From contig NZ_VANU01000002.1 in the NCBI RefSeq assembly GCF_005771535.1, positions 248,001 through 312,000 on the forward strand: a stretch of 64,000 bases of DNA, in the 5' to 3' direction. The position numbers and the translations under genes are program-made. The notes under the pieces were generated by a model that searched no databases, was not told the origin of the DNA, and was given only the letters and a program-made list of their open reading frames with translations. This DNA comes from Arcobacter arenosus. GTDB taxonomy: Bacteria; Campylobacterota; Campylobacteria; Campylobacterales; Arcobacteraceae. How positions within the stretch are numbered: position 1 is the stretch's first letter; the number at the start of each line of letters is the position of its first letter. This document shows positions 6,612 through 15,996 of this stretch, piece after piece.

Positions 6612-7241
6612 TTAAGAATTATTTCTTTCTAAAGTAGCTAAAAAATCTTTTTTGTAAGATGTTGCAATAGCCTCTAAATTTAAAATCTCATCTATGATAG
6701 CTCTTTCTTCTGGTGGCACTTTCAAATAGATACTTAAATCTTTAATTGAGATATTTGAGACTCTTTTTTTAAGAATCATCTTATCAGAAATTTTGATTTT
6801 ACCCTCTTTTAAAACTCTTACATACCAACCTGTTGCATGATTTTTAGAGATATATCTACTCATCTCTTTTCCAAATAATGCTCCAATTTTCCAACAAGGT
6901 TGTCTTGGTTGAGAAACTTCAACTTCAATTTCACCAATTTGATAAATATCTCCAATAAATATATCCTCTTCAGTATGGTTATCAATTAATATATTACATC
7001 CAATAAACAATTTATCAAAGTTAGAATTTTCTTTTAAGTGTGTTGTACTTCCAAAATGAATCGCTTTATCAATTCCACCATGAAATCTTTTATCTACTTG
7101 ATTATCCCCTAAAAGACCTAAGGAAGAAACTTCAATCTCTTCTAAAAAATTATCCTTTTTATATCCACTTTCAAACTCTTTTTTACCAAATTTATATTTT
7201 TTTGCTTTTCCTAGTGCAATACTTTTTATACTGATTTCCAT
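6612..7241 (-). CDS. MOSC-domain protein (YiiM-like)
   Basis: A 209-aa protein with the MOSC fold of molybdenum-cofactor sulfurase C-terminal domains: G-L-L-G-D-N-Q-V-D-K-R-F-H-G-G-I-D-K-A near residue 43, then the S-Q-P-R-Q-P-C-W-K-I motif holding the conserved Cys. YiiM-type proteins deliver or use Moco in reduction of N-hydroxylated compounds. It is convergent with rpoN and near genes that use Mo, but Moco and FeMo-co are separate, so a link to nitrogenase is not implied. Confidence 0.85.
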   Translation of the reverse strand: MEISIKSIALGKAKKYKFGKKEFESGYKKDNFLEEIEVSSLGLLGDNQVDKRFHGGIDKAIHFGSTTHLKENSNFDKLFIGCNILIDNHTEEDIFIGDIYQIGEIEVEVSQPRQPCWKIGALFGKEMSRYISKNHATGWYVRVLKEGKIKISDKMILKKRVSNISIKDLSIYLKVPPEERAIIDEILNLEAIATSYKKDFLATLERNNS

Positions 7242-7267
7242 ATTAAAAAGTTTCCTTTATTATTCAA

Positions 7268-7861
7268 TTATTCACATTTAGTATTTTTAAAAACTACATT
7301 CTCTTTTTTTAAATTTTCACATTGCTCTTTATTTAAAATTGAATCTTCAAATACAGCTTTAAATCCCAAAACATCTTTTACAGACACTGTTCTTAAGTCA
7401 TTTTCTAAAAATTTAGCTTCTGCAATTCTTGAACCATCCATATTAACTTCATTTAAAGTAGCTTCTTGAAATAGTGCATCCCAAAGATTTGCATTTTTAA
7501 AAGATGTATTTGATATCTCACTAAACTGAAATCTTACAGCTTTAAATATACTATCTTCAAAATTAGAGTTTGATATTATACTACCTTCAAAATTTGCTAA
7601 TCTAAAATTAGAGTTTATCCCTTTGACATTTTTAAGTGTTGCTCCCCAAAAATTTCCAAAGGCGAAATTAGATAAAGAGATATTTGCTCCACTTAAATCA
7701 GATTCACTTAAATTAGCTTTTTGTAAATCAAGTCCAGAAAGATTTGCATTAGTCAAATCACATCCTATACAACTGTTAGTCTCTTTTAGTTTTTGTAAAT
7801 GGGTTTTATCAAAAGAGAAAAGGGAACTAATTAAAAATAAGAAAACTAAAATGTATCTCAT
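7268..7861 (-). CDS. Exported pentapeptide-repeat protein
   Basis: A 197-aa protein with an N-terminal signal peptide (about residues 1-16, hydrophobic LVFLFLISSLFS). Then come tandem A(N/D)LSG-type pentapeptides (ANLSGLDLQKANLSESDLSG and further, about residues 39-150), which form a right-handed quadrilateral beta helix. Two Cys in S-C-I-G-C lie just after the signal. The ATG overlaps the end of the thioredoxin-like gene upstream on this strand, so the two are probably an operon. A periplasmic structural or binding role is inferred. Confidence 0.85.
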   Translation of the reverse strand: MRYILVFLFLISSLFSFDKTHLQKLKETNSCIGCDLTNANLSGLDLQKANLSESDLSGANISLSNFAFGNFWGATLKNVKGINSNFRLANFEGSIISNSNFEDSIFKAVRFQFSEISNTSFKNANLWDALFQEATLNEVNMDGSRIAEAKFLENDLRTVSVKDVLGFKAVFEDSILNKEQCENLKKENVVFKNTKCE

Positions 7862-8241
7862 TGATTAACCTTTGATGCAAAATCTAAAAACTGTTCTTTT
7901 TTCATACCACCCATTTTTTTCTTTAAAACATTTTCTCCATCTTTAGAGATATAAAATCTTGGAATACCCCAAAATTTCATTTGTTCAGGTATGTTTTTGT
8001 CATTTATATCAAGATCTACTGCCACATAATTTTTGTTTATATAGTTTGCAACTTCATCCTGCGTGAAGATATGCTTTTTCATGTAATTACACTCAGGACA
8101 AGTTTTAGAACTAACCATAACTAGTAGTTCTTTATTTTCAGAGTTTAATCTTTCTAATGCTTTGTTGTAGTCTTTTTCAAAATTAATTGAAGCAAACAAA
8201 GATAAAGTAGAAATAAATGATATTAATAAAAGTCTTAGCAT
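7858..8241 (-). CDS. Periplasmic thioredoxin-like protein (CPEC)
   Basis: A 127-aa thioredoxin-fold protein with a cleavable signal peptide (about residues 1-17) and the redox motif SSKTCPECNYMKK near residues 44-56. It resembles the DUF255/SoxW-like small thioredoxins that reduce periplasmic disulfides. The cis-Pro is visible in W-G-I-P-R. It is coupled to the pentapeptide-repeat gene by a four-base overlap. It is transcribed away from nifH. Confidence 0.85.
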   Translation of the reverse strand: MLRLLLISFISTLSLFASINFEKDYNKALERLNSENKELLVMVSSKTCPECNYMKKHIFTQDEVANYINKNYVAVDLDINDKNIPEQMKFWGIPRFYISKDGENVLKKKMGGMKKEQFLDFASKVNQ

Positions 8242-9472
<1,231 letters not shown>

Positions 9473-9525
9473 TAGCTTCGTCCTATTGAAGAGACAAATA
9501 CAAACAAATTTTGGCAAAGAGTTAA

Positions 9526-9637
9526 GGTGAACTTGTTCACCTCTTTAGAGTTTGCTTCTTTAAAGATTTTTTACAAATCTTGTTAAAAGAAGTTAAAAAT
9601 GAAAGGTCCCTAAAATTTTGGGACAAAATTTAAGGAG
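9526..9637 (+). ncRNA. Structured intercistronic nif RNA element, copy C (nifH to 119-aa gene)
   Basis: Hairpin 1: GGTGAAC/GTTCACC (9526-9532/9535-9541). Linker TCTTTAGAGTTTG. Hairpin 2: lower stem 9555-9561/9586-9592, internal loop A/GTTA, upper stem AAGATTT/AAATCTT (9563-9569/9575-9581), loop TTTAC. Final module: stem 3a 9606-9610/9620-9624 (9-nt loop) or the exclusive stem 3b 9609-9619/9625-9635 (10 of 11 pairs, loop GGGAC), which covers part of AAGGAG. Placed right after nifH, it could set NifH against NifDK expression by stabilising the nifH mRNA segment. Confidence 0.76.
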
Positions 9638-9643
9638 AAGAAA

Positions 9644-10003
9644 ATGTTTATATGTGGATACCACTTTCCAGCAAGTGAAGGAAATGATGTAGCTTTTGAT
9701 AAAGTTGTAGAAAAAATTGAAGATGGTTTAGAGGCAACAGGTAAAACTGTAACTCTTACAAGTGAAACTAGAGAGGGTGTATTATTAGAAACTCTTGAAG
9801 TATCTGAAGGTACATTTCTTCATAAAGCACTAGTTGATTACTATGTAAACACTGAGTGTAAAGAAAAAGATGGTTTCAAAATGATGTATTATACAAACAA
9901 ATACCAAATTGCAGAAATCTCTAAATCAGTTGATGGTGCAGCTACTGCTGAACTATGTAAAAAATTAGATGATATGAATCTTTACAGAGTTAAAGTAGCA
10001 TAA
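9644..10003 (+). CDS. Unknown 119-aa protein between nifH and nifD
   Basis: A small soluble alpha/beta protein starting MFICGYHFPASEGN, with a central V-T-L-T-S-E-T-R-E-G strand region, three Cys (residues 4, 73, 106 approximately) and no transmembrane segment. I do not recognise it; it is not a PII (GlnB-like) protein of the type seen between nifH and nifD in archaea and clostridia. It is flanked on both sides by structured RNA elements C and D and has its own AAGGAG site, so it is a real gene of the nitrogenase structural operon. Confidence 0.8.
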   Translation: MFICGYHFPASEGNDVAFDKVVEKIEDGLEATGKTVTLTSETREGVLLETLEVSEGTFLHKALVDYYVNTECKEKDGFKMMYYTNKYQIAEISKSVDGAATAELCKKLDDMNLYRVKVA

Positions 10004-10019
10004 TTTTTTAAAAAGTTAG

Positions 10020-10131
10020 GGACAACTTGTTGTCCTCTTTAAGATTTGCTACTTTAAATATGATTTATTCATATTGTTAAAAGTAGTTATTAAATAAAGG
10101 TTCCTTTAAAATAGGAACTATTTTCAAGGAG
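10020..10131 (+). ncRNA. Structured intercistronic nif RNA element, copy D (before nifD)
   Basis: Hairpin 1: GGACAAC/GTTGTCC (10020-10026/10029-10035). Linker TCTTTAAGATTTG. Hairpin 2: lower stem CTACTTT/AAAGTAG (10049-10055/10080-10086), internal loop A/GTTA, upper stem AATATGA/TCATATT (10057-10063/10069-10075), loop TTTAT. Final module: stem 3a GGTTCC/GGAACT (10099-10104/10114-10119), with a compensatory change against the GGTCCC/GGGAC of the other copies, or stem 3b 10103-10113/10119-10129 (10 of 11 pairs, loop GGAAC). The second covers AAGG of the nifD ribosome site. Confidence 0.78.
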
Positions 10132-10136
10132 AAGAA

Positions 10137-11594
10137 ATGGGACCAGAAACATTAGAGAGTCTACAAAATGAAGCTATAGCTGAAGTACTTGAAGCATACC
10201 CAGCAAAAGCTGCAAAAAATAGAGCAAAGCACCTTGGTGTTGATACACCAGAAGGTGTTAAAGGTGCTTGTGATAAAACAAGATCAAACAAACAAACAGT
10301 ACCAGGAGTAATGTCGCAAAGAGGTTGTGCTTATGCGGGATCTAAAGGGGTTGTTTGGGGACCAATTAAAGATATGATTCATATTTCTCACGGACCAATT
10401 GGATGTGGACAATATTCAAGAGGTGGTAGAAGAAACTATTATATTGGTACAACAGGTGTTGATACGTTTGTTACAATGAATTTCTCAACAGACTTTAATG
10501 AAAAAGATATCGTATTTGGTGGTGATAAAAAATTAAAGAAAGCTTTAGAAGAGATTGACGAGTTATTTCCACTAAATAATGGAGTATCTATTCAATCAGA
10601 GTGTCCAATTGGTTTAATTGGGGATGATATTCAAGCTGTAGCAAAAGTTCATAAAAAAGAGACTGGTAATCAAACTATTGCTGTTTCATGTGAAGGATTT
10701 AGAGGGGTTTCACAATCTCTTGGTCACCACATTGCAAACGATATGATTAGAGACCACGTTATGCCTGATGCATCATTTAGAAAAGATTTAGATTCTACTG
10801 ATTATGATGTATCAATTATTGGGGATTATAATATTGGTGGAGATGCTTGGTCAACAAGAATTATCCTAGAAGAGATGGGATTAAGAGTTATTTCTCAATG
10901 GTCAGGTGATGCTACTTATAAAGAGATTGCAAATGGGCCAAAAGCGAAATTAAACTTACTTCACTGTTATAGATCTATGAACTATATTTCTAGACATATG
11001 GAACAAGAGTTTGGTATACCTTGGATGGAATACAACTTCTTTGGACCAAGTAAAACAACTGAGTCTATTAGAAAAATTGCTTCATTCTTCGATGAATCAA
11101 TCCAAGAAAAAGCAGAAGCTGTAATTGCTAAATATACTAAGATGACTGATGAAGTTATTGCTAAATATAAGCCAAAATTAGAGGGTAAAAAAGTTATGCT
11201 TTATGTTGGTGGATTAAGACCAAGACACGTTATTGGTGCTTATGAAGATTTAGGAATGGAAGTTATTGGTACTGGTTATGAGTTCGCTCACGGTGATGAT
11301 TATAAAAGAACAAAAGAAGACATCAAAAGATCTACAGTTATCTATGATGATGCTAACGAATATGAGTTAGAGCAATTTGTTAAAAAATTAAGACCAGACT
11401 TAGTTGCAGCTGGAGTAAAAGAGAAATATGTATTCCAAAAAATGGGATTACCATTTAGACAAATGCACTCTTGGGATTATTCTGGACCATACCATGGGTA
11501 TGATGCGTTTGCAATTTTTGCAAAAGATATGGATTTAGCTATGAACTCTCCTGTTTGGGCTCATACTACAGCTCCATGGGAAAAAGAAGCGTAA
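10137..11594 (+). CDS. nifD: Nitrogenase MoFe protein alpha chain NifD
   Basis: A 485-aa alpha subunit. P-cluster ligand regions are [17 protein letters not shown] and [11 protein letters not shown]. The FeMo-co ligands are the Cys in [10 protein letters not shown] and the His in F-R-Q-M-H-S-W-D-Y. These residues mark the Mo enzyme subunit rather than NifE. Translation starts behind RNA element D with AAGGAG. nifK follows after 11 nt with its own ribosome site, as expected for an equimolar pair. Confidence 0.97.
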   Translation: MGPETLESLQNEAIAEVLEAYPAKAAKNRAKHLGVDTPEGVKGACDKTRSNKQTVPGVMSQRGCAYAGSKGVVWGPIKDMIHISHGPIGCGQYSRGGRRNYYIGTTGVDTFVTMNFSTDFNEKDIVFGGDKKLKKALEEIDELFPLNNGVSIQSECPIGLIGDDIQAVAKVHKKETGNQTIAVSCEGFRGVSQSLGHHIANDMIRDHVMPDASFRKDLDSTDYDVSIIGDYNIGGDAWSTRIILEEMGLRVISQWSGDATYKEIANGPKAKLNLLHCYRSMNYISRHMEQEFGIPWMEYNFFGPSKTTESIRKIASFFDESIQEKAEAVIAKYTKMTDEVIAKYKPKLEGKKVMLYVGGLRPRHVIGAYEDLGMEVIGTGYEFAHGDDYKRTKEDIKRSTVIYDDANEYELEQFVKKLRPDLVAAGVKEKYVFQKMGLPFRQMHSWDYSGPYHGYDAFAIFAKDMDLAMNSPVWAHTTAPWEKEA

Positions 11595-11605
11595 GGAGAA
11601 GTGTG

Positions 11606-13153
11606 ATGCAAGACGTAGAAAATATAGTAAACGGACAAAAATTATTCTTAAAACCTGAATATCAAGAAGTTTTAAAGAATAAAAAAGAATTTGAAGGGGC
11701 TGCTGGTGCGGTTGCTCCTGAAAAAGTAGCAGAGATTGCAGAGTGGACTAAATCTTGGGATTATAGAGAGAAAAACCTTGCAAGAGAAGCTATTACAGTA
11801 AATCCTGCAAAAGCATGTCAACCTTTAGGGGCTGTTATGGTAGGACTTGGTTTTGAAAACACTATGCCTTACGTACATGGTTCTCATGGATGTGTTGCAT
11901 ATTTTAGAACATATTTTACTAGACACTTTAAAGAACCAACTCCTTGTGTTTCTGACTCAATGTCTGAATCAGCAGCGGTTTTTGGTGGGTTAGCAAATAT
12001 GAAAGATGGTTTAAGAAACTGTAACGCTTTATATAAGCCAGAAATGATTGCAGTATCTACAACTTGTATGGCAGAAGTTATTGGTGATGACTTAAATGCC
12101 TTTATTACAGGTGCTAGAGAAGATGCTGAGGGTGAATTAGATAATATCGAAATCCCTTATGCACATACTCCATCATTTGTGGGGTCTCATATTACAGGTT
12201 ATGATAATATGATGAAATCTACTTTAGAACAGTTAAACCCAACTAGATCTGAAAGAGTAGAAGATGAAGAAAGAATTAATATCATTCCAGGTTTTGAACC
12301 ATATTTAGGATCTTTAAGAGAAATCAAAAAAATCTCTAAATTATTTGGTGATAAAATTATTATGATTGGTGACCATGAAGAGCAATGGGATACTGGAGCT
12401 GGAAAATATTCTATGTATGCAGGTGGTACTTCAATTGCAGATGCTAAAACAGCAATTAATGCAAAAGCAACTATCTCTTTACAAAAATATTCAACAGTAG
12501 CAACTGCTAAAACTATTAAAAACAAATGGAAGCAAACTTATGAAACTTGTAACCCAATCGGTTTAAGTGGAACAGATGCATTTGTTATGAAATTAGCTGA
12601 ATTAACTGGTAAAGATGTTCCTGAAGAATTAAAACTTCAAAGAGCTAGATTAGTTGATGCAATGCAAGATTCTTACCCATATATGCATGGTAAAAAAATT
12701 GCAATCTGGGGAGATCCTGATTTCTTATTAGGGATGGTTTCATTCTTAATTGAAATGGGTGCAATTCCAACTCATATCGTATGTCACAATGCTCCAAGAA
12801 AAGGTTGGGCTGAAGATATGGCAGCAATCATTGAGAAATCAAATGCAAAAGATGAAATCAATGTATGGCCAGGAAAAGACCTTTGGGCATTAAGATCATT
12901 ATTATTCACAGAACCAGTTGACTTTATGATTGGTAACGTTTATGGTAAAGAGTTATATAGAGATACAAAAATTCCATTAATCAGAATTGGTTTCCCAATT
13001 TTTGATAGACATCACTTACACAGATACTCAATGAGTGGATATGAAGGTGCATTAAATCTATTAACATGGATTACAAATGGTATTTTAGATCAACTAGATG
13101 AAGAGACTAAAGATATTGCCGAAACAGATTACTTCTTCGATTCAGTAAGATAA
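11606..13153 (+). CDS. nifK: Nitrogenase MoFe protein beta chain NifK
   Basis: A 515-aa beta subunit with P-cluster Cys in K-A-C-Q-P-L-G-A, G-S-H-G-C-V-A-Y-F-R and S-T-T-C-M-A-E-V-I-G-D-D. The frame opens upstream at 11555 inside nifD, but the ATG at 11606 with TAAGGAG ahead of it gives the natural start (MQDVENIVNG). Together with NifD it forms the alpha2beta2 MoFe protein that carries the P-clusters. It is the last gene of the operon and is followed by a strong terminator. Confidence 0.97.
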   Translation: MQDVENIVNGQKLFLKPEYQEVLKNKKEFEGAAGAVAPEKVAEIAEWTKSWDYREKNLAREAITVNPAKACQPLGAVMVGLGFENTMPYVHGSHGCVAYFRTYFTRHFKEPTPCVSDSMSESAAVFGGLANMKDGLRNCNALYKPEMIAVSTTCMAEVIGDDLNAFITGAREDAEGELDNIEIPYAHTPSFVGSHITGYDNMMKSTLEQLNPTRSERVEDEERINIIPGFEPYLGSLREIKKISKLFGDKIIMIGDHEEQWDTGAGKYSMYAGGTSIADAKTAINAKATISLQKYSTVATAKTIKNKWKQTYETCNPIGLSGTDAFVMKLAELTGKDVPEELKLQRARLVDAMQDSYPYMHGKKIAIWGDPDFLLGMVSFLIEMGAIPTHIVCHNAPRKGWAEDMAAIIEKSNAKDEINVWPGKDLWALRSLLFTEPVDFMIGNVYGKELYRDTKIPLIRIGFPIFDRHHLHRYSMSGYEGALNLLTWITNGILDQLDEETKDIAETDYFFDSVR

Positions 13154-13175
13154 TCAAGATTTTAATCTAAAAATT

Positions 13176-13205
13176 AACTAGAGGGATTCCCTTCTAGTTT
13201 TTTTT
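13176..13205 (+). terminator. Rho-independent terminator of the nifHDK operon
   Basis: AACTAGAGGG pairs with CCC(T)TCTAGTT around loop ATT with one bulged T, followed by eight T. This is a canonical intrinsic terminator 22 nt after nifK. Confidence 0.9.
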
Positions 13206-13210
13206 AAACT

Positions 13211-13238
13211 ACCGTTATATACTAAGATAAATAATGGT
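13211..13238 (+). promoter_or_regulatory. Possible upstream ModE box
   Basis: ACCGTTATATA-N6-TAAATAATGGT is an imperfect dyad (9 of 11 positions symmetric) resembling the ModE operator half-site CGTTATATA. It lies 66 bp upstream of the stronger copy. It may be a second site for looping or cooperative binding, or a decayed copy. Confidence 0.5.
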
Positions 13239-13276
13239 ATGATTTTATTTCGAGCTTTGCTCTTTTTTTTTAATAT

Positions 13277-13304
13277 ATCGTTATATAAATAAGTATATAA
13301 CAAT
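13277..13304 (+). promoter_or_regulatory. ModE operator upstream of modE
   Basis: ATCGTTATATA-N6-TATATAACAAT is a near-perfect dyad (10 of 11) matching the classical ModE box ATCGNTATATA-N6-TATATAACGAT. It ends 12 nt before the modE start and overlaps the ribosome-site region, so molybdate-bound ModE would repress modE and the downstream transport genes. The match to the Escherichia coli site is unusually close for a distant phylum. Confidence 0.85.
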
Positions 13305-13315
13305 AAGGAGAAACA

Positions 13316-14098
13316 ATGGAATTTACTTCATCCCTTGCAATTTTAAATTCGCAAACCCCTTTTCTTCTTGAAAAAAGAATTAAACTTTTAAAAGAGATTG
13401 CAATTGTTGGGTCAATTTCAAAGGCAGCTAAAAATGTTCCAATGAGCTATAAAACAGCTTGGGAAGCTATTGATACTATAAATAATTTATGTCCTGAAAA
13501 AGTTGTAACAAAAGAAACAGGTGGAGTTGGTGGAGGTGGAGCAAAATTAACACCCTATGGAAAAAATCTGATAGAAACCTATGAAAAAGTTCAATATGAA
13601 CATGAGAAGTTTTTAAAAACTCTCTCAAATTTGACAGATTTTAATACAGGGAGTTTAAAATCACTTCGAAGGATAAATATGCAATTAAGTACAAGAAATC
13701 AAATTCAAGGTGTCGTTGAGCTTATTAATAAAGGTGGTGTTAACTCAGAAGTTTTTATAAAACTAAAAAGTGGATATACACTTGTTGCAATTATTACTAA
13801 TAGTGCAGTTGATTCACTAGATCTTCAAATAGAAGATGAGGTGACCTCTTTATTTAAATCAAGTTCGGTTTTAGTAACGACAGATTGTAGTTTAACAATT
13901 AGTGCTAGAAATAAACTACAAGGAAAAATTACAAATATAACTGATGGGGAAGTAAATTCAGAAGTTAGTATTGATATTGGTAATGGTGATATTGTTGCGG
14001 CAATAATTACTTCTGACTCTGTAAAAAGCCTTGGACTAAAGGTTTTTGATGAGGTTAGTGCAGTAATTAAAGCTAGTGATGTAATGATAGGTAAATAA
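13316..14098 (+). CDS. modE: Molybdate-responsive regulator ModE
   Basis: A 260-aa ModE: an N-terminal LysR-like winged helix (GSISKAAKNVPMSYKTAWEA, about residues 33-52) with the G-G-V-G-G-G-G-A-K-L-T wing, then two Mop/TOBE domains (about residues 120-187 and 192-258) that bind molybdate. It represses mod genes when Mo is plentiful. A ModE box lies just upstream, so autoregulation is likely. It heads the mod cluster directly after nifK, a common arrangement in Mo-nitrogenase organisms. Confidence 0.93.
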   Translation: MEFTSSLAILNSQTPFLLEKRIKLLKEIAIVGSISKAAKNVPMSYKTAWEAIDTINNLCPEKVVTKETGGVGGGGAKLTPYGKNLIETYEKVQYEHEKFLKTLSNLTDFNTGSLKSLRRINMQLSTRNQIQGVVELINKGGVNSEVFIKLKSGYTLVAIITNSAVDSLDLQIEDEVTSLFKSSSVLVTTDCSLTISARNKLQGKITNITDGEVNSEVSIDIGNGDIVAAIITSDSVKSLGLKVFDEVSAVIKASDVMIGK

Positions 14099-14121
14099 TA
14101 GAAAAAATAAAAGGAGAATAG

Positions 14122-14862
14122 ATGAAAAAGGTTTTAATATTTGTGTTTTTAGGTTTGGTATCACTTTATGGTGAAAAGATAAATATAGCAGTTGCTGCAA
14201 ATGTAAGTTATGCAATTGATGATTTAATAAAAGAGTTTAATAAAACAAATCCAGATACAGAAGTTCAAGTAACCTTAGGAAGTAGTGGAAAACTAACTGC
14301 TCAAATAAAAAATGGTGCTCCATACGATTTGTTTATGGCTGCAAATATGAAATATCCTGAAGCCCTTGAAAAAGATGGTATTGCAGTTACAAAGCCTATA
14401 GTTTATGCCCAAGGAAGTTTAGCAATACTAAGTGCAAAAAAAATTGATTTCTCAAAGGGCTTAGAACTTTTAAAGGAAGATAAAATAAAAAAAATAGCAA
14501 TTGCAAACCCAAAAACAGCACCCTATGGGAAAGCAACTGTAGAAGCTTTAAAAAATGCGAATATTGATGTTTCTAAGAAATTTGTTTATGGTGAATCTAT
14601 CTCTCAAACAGTAAGTTATGCAATTACAGCAGCTGATTTAGGTTTTATTGCAAAGTCTTCATTATATAGTTCAAAAATGAAAAAATTTGAAAAAAACTCA
14701 AATTGGGTAGATGTTGACCCCAAACTATATACACCTATAAATCAAGGTATAGTAATATTAAGTAAAGCAAAGTCATCAAAAGATACAAAAGCATTTTATG
14801 ATTTTATTTTAGGTGAAAAAGCAAAAAAAATATTTAAAGAGTTTGGTTATTTAGTTCCATGA
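14122..14862 (+). CDS. modA: Molybdate ABC transporter substrate-binding protein
   Basis: A 246-aa periplasmic binding protein with a signal peptide (about residues 1-17, ending L-Y-G-E). The ModA motifs are A-A-A-N-V-S-Y-A near residue 24, L-G-S-S-G-K-L-T-A-Q-I with the oxyanion-binding Ser, and N-P-K-T-A-P-Y-G. It captures molybdate for ModBC. AAAGGAG precedes the ATG. Its stop overlaps the start of the Mop gene (ATGA). Confidence 0.93.
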   Translation: MKKVLIFVFLGLVSLYGEKINIAVAANVSYAIDDLIKEFNKTNPDTEVQVTLGSSGKLTAQIKNGAPYDLFMAANMKYPEALEKDGIAVTKPIVYAQGSLAILSAKKIDFSKGLELLKEDKIKKIAIANPKTAPYGKATVEALKNANIDVSKKFVYGESISQTVSYAITAADLGFIAKSSLYSSKMKKFEKNSNWVDVDPKLYTPINQGIVILSKAKSSKDTKAFYDFILGEKAKKIFKEFGYLVP

Positions 14863-15260
14863 ATAAATTAGAGGTAATTGTAAAAAAAATTGACGCTGTA
14901 GAGTCTTTACATATTGTAAGTTTTGATTTTTATGGAGTAGAGCTCAAAATGATGAGTTTAGAACTTAATGAAAAAATAACTGTAGGAACAAAAGTTGTTC
15001 TTGCAGTTAAACCTACCCATGTTAGTTTTGCAAAAAACTTTGCGGGACATATAAGTGTTACAAATCAGTTTAAAGCAAGAATCAAAGGTATAAATAAAGG
15101 TAAACTTTTAAGCAGTGCAATTTTTGAAGCAAAATATACTCTAATTGAATCTGTTTTTACAACTGAAAGTTTAAGAAAATTAAACCTTCAATTACACGAT
15201 GAATTTCTAATTTTAATAAAAGCAAGTGATATATTTATAAAGGAGATAATAAATGATTGA
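14859..15260 (+). CDS. Mop/TOBE-domain molybdate-binding protein
   Basis: A 133-aa protein made of one to two TOBE (Mop-like) domains, with a recognisable second half (I-S-V-T-N-Q-F-K-A-R-I-K-G-I-N-K-G). Free-standing Mop or ModG proteins store molybdate or tungstate in the cytoplasm. It overlaps modA at its start and modB at its end, so the three are tightly coupled. The first half is diverged from typical ModG, which lowers certainty over binding-site number. Confidence 0.75.
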   Translation: MNKLEVIVKKIDAVESLHIVSFDFYGVELKMMSLELNEKITVGTKVVLAVKPTHVSFAKNFAGHISVTNQFKARIKGINKGKLLSSAIFEAKYTLIESVFTTESLRKLNLQLHDEFLILIKASDIFIKEIIND

Positions 15261-15936
15261 AAATTTTGATTTTGAACCCTTTCTTATCTCTTTTAAGTTA
15301 GCTTTTTTTACTACTATAATACTGTTTATAATAGCATTACCTCTTTCGTGGTATTTATCCCAAACTAAGTCAAAATATAAACCTTTTATTGAAGCAATTA
15401 CTGCATTACCAATTGTTTTACCACCTTCTGTTTTAGGTTTTTATATTCTTTGGGCCTTGTCATATAATTCACCAATTGGAAGTTTTTTTGAAGAAACATT
15501 TGGTATAAAACTTGTTTTTAATTTTACAGGGCTTGTAATAGCTAGTTGCTTTTATTCTTTACCTTTTATGGTGCAACCACTTCAAAGTGGCTTTGAAAGT
15601 TTAAATAAAAATATGTTAGAAGCTAGTTTTGTTGCAGGTAAAGGTAAAATTGAAACTATATTTAAAATAGCTATTCCAAATATAAAACCGGCATTATTAA
15701 CAGCTATTATTGTAACATTCGCACATACTGTTGGTGAGTTTGGAGTAGTTTTAATGGTGGGAGGAAGTATCCCAGGAGAAACAAAAGTAGCATCAGTTGC
15801 TATTTATGAATTTGTTGAGATTATGGATTATACTCAAGCTCATATTTATAGTGGTATTATGATTATTATAAGCTTTTTAGTGTTGCTAAGTGTTTATATC
15901 TTTAATCAAAAACAAAATAAAAAATTTGGAATTTAA
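15253..15936 (+). CDS. modB: Molybdate ABC transporter permease
   Basis: A 227-aa inner-membrane permease with about five to six transmembrane helices and the typical L-P-I-V-L-P-P-S-V-L-G-F-Y motif near residue 53. The EAA loop A-S-F-V-A-G-K-G-K-I-E-T-I-F-K-I-A-I-P lies near residue 124. It forms the channel for molybdate with ModC. It overlaps the Mop gene by eight bases. Its ATPase partner modC lies almost 4 kb downstream, after four unrelated genes. Confidence 0.93.
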   Translation: MIENFDFEPFLISFKLAFFTTIILFIIALPLSWYLSQTKSKYKPFIEAITALPIVLPPSVLGFYILWALSYNSPIGSFFEETFGIKLVFNFTGLVIASCFYSLPFMVQPLQSGFESLNKNMLEASFVAGKGKIETIFKIAIPNIKPALLTAIIVTFAHTVGEFGVVLMVGGSIPGETKVASVAIYEFVEIMDYTQAHIYSGIMIIISFLVLLSVYIFNQKQNKKFGI

Positions 15937-15941
15937 TTTTA

Positions 15942-15991
15942 TCCTTGACAATAAGGACAAAAAAATTTATAATTATCCTTGTGTAAAAGGA
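15942..15991 (+). promoter_or_regulatory. Consensus sigma70 promoter with twin TCCTT-N6-AAGGA dyads
   Basis: TTGACA (15945-15950), 17 nt, then TATAAT (15968-15973): a perfect sigma70 promoter, unusual in this phylum, where the -35 element is weak. Two dyads TCCTT-N6-AAGGA, at 15942-15957 and 15976-15991, are 34 bp apart; one spans the -35 box and the other the expected transcription start. This looks like a repressor operator pair for the ATPase gene that follows. Confidence 0.75.
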
Positions 15992-15996
15992 CAAAA

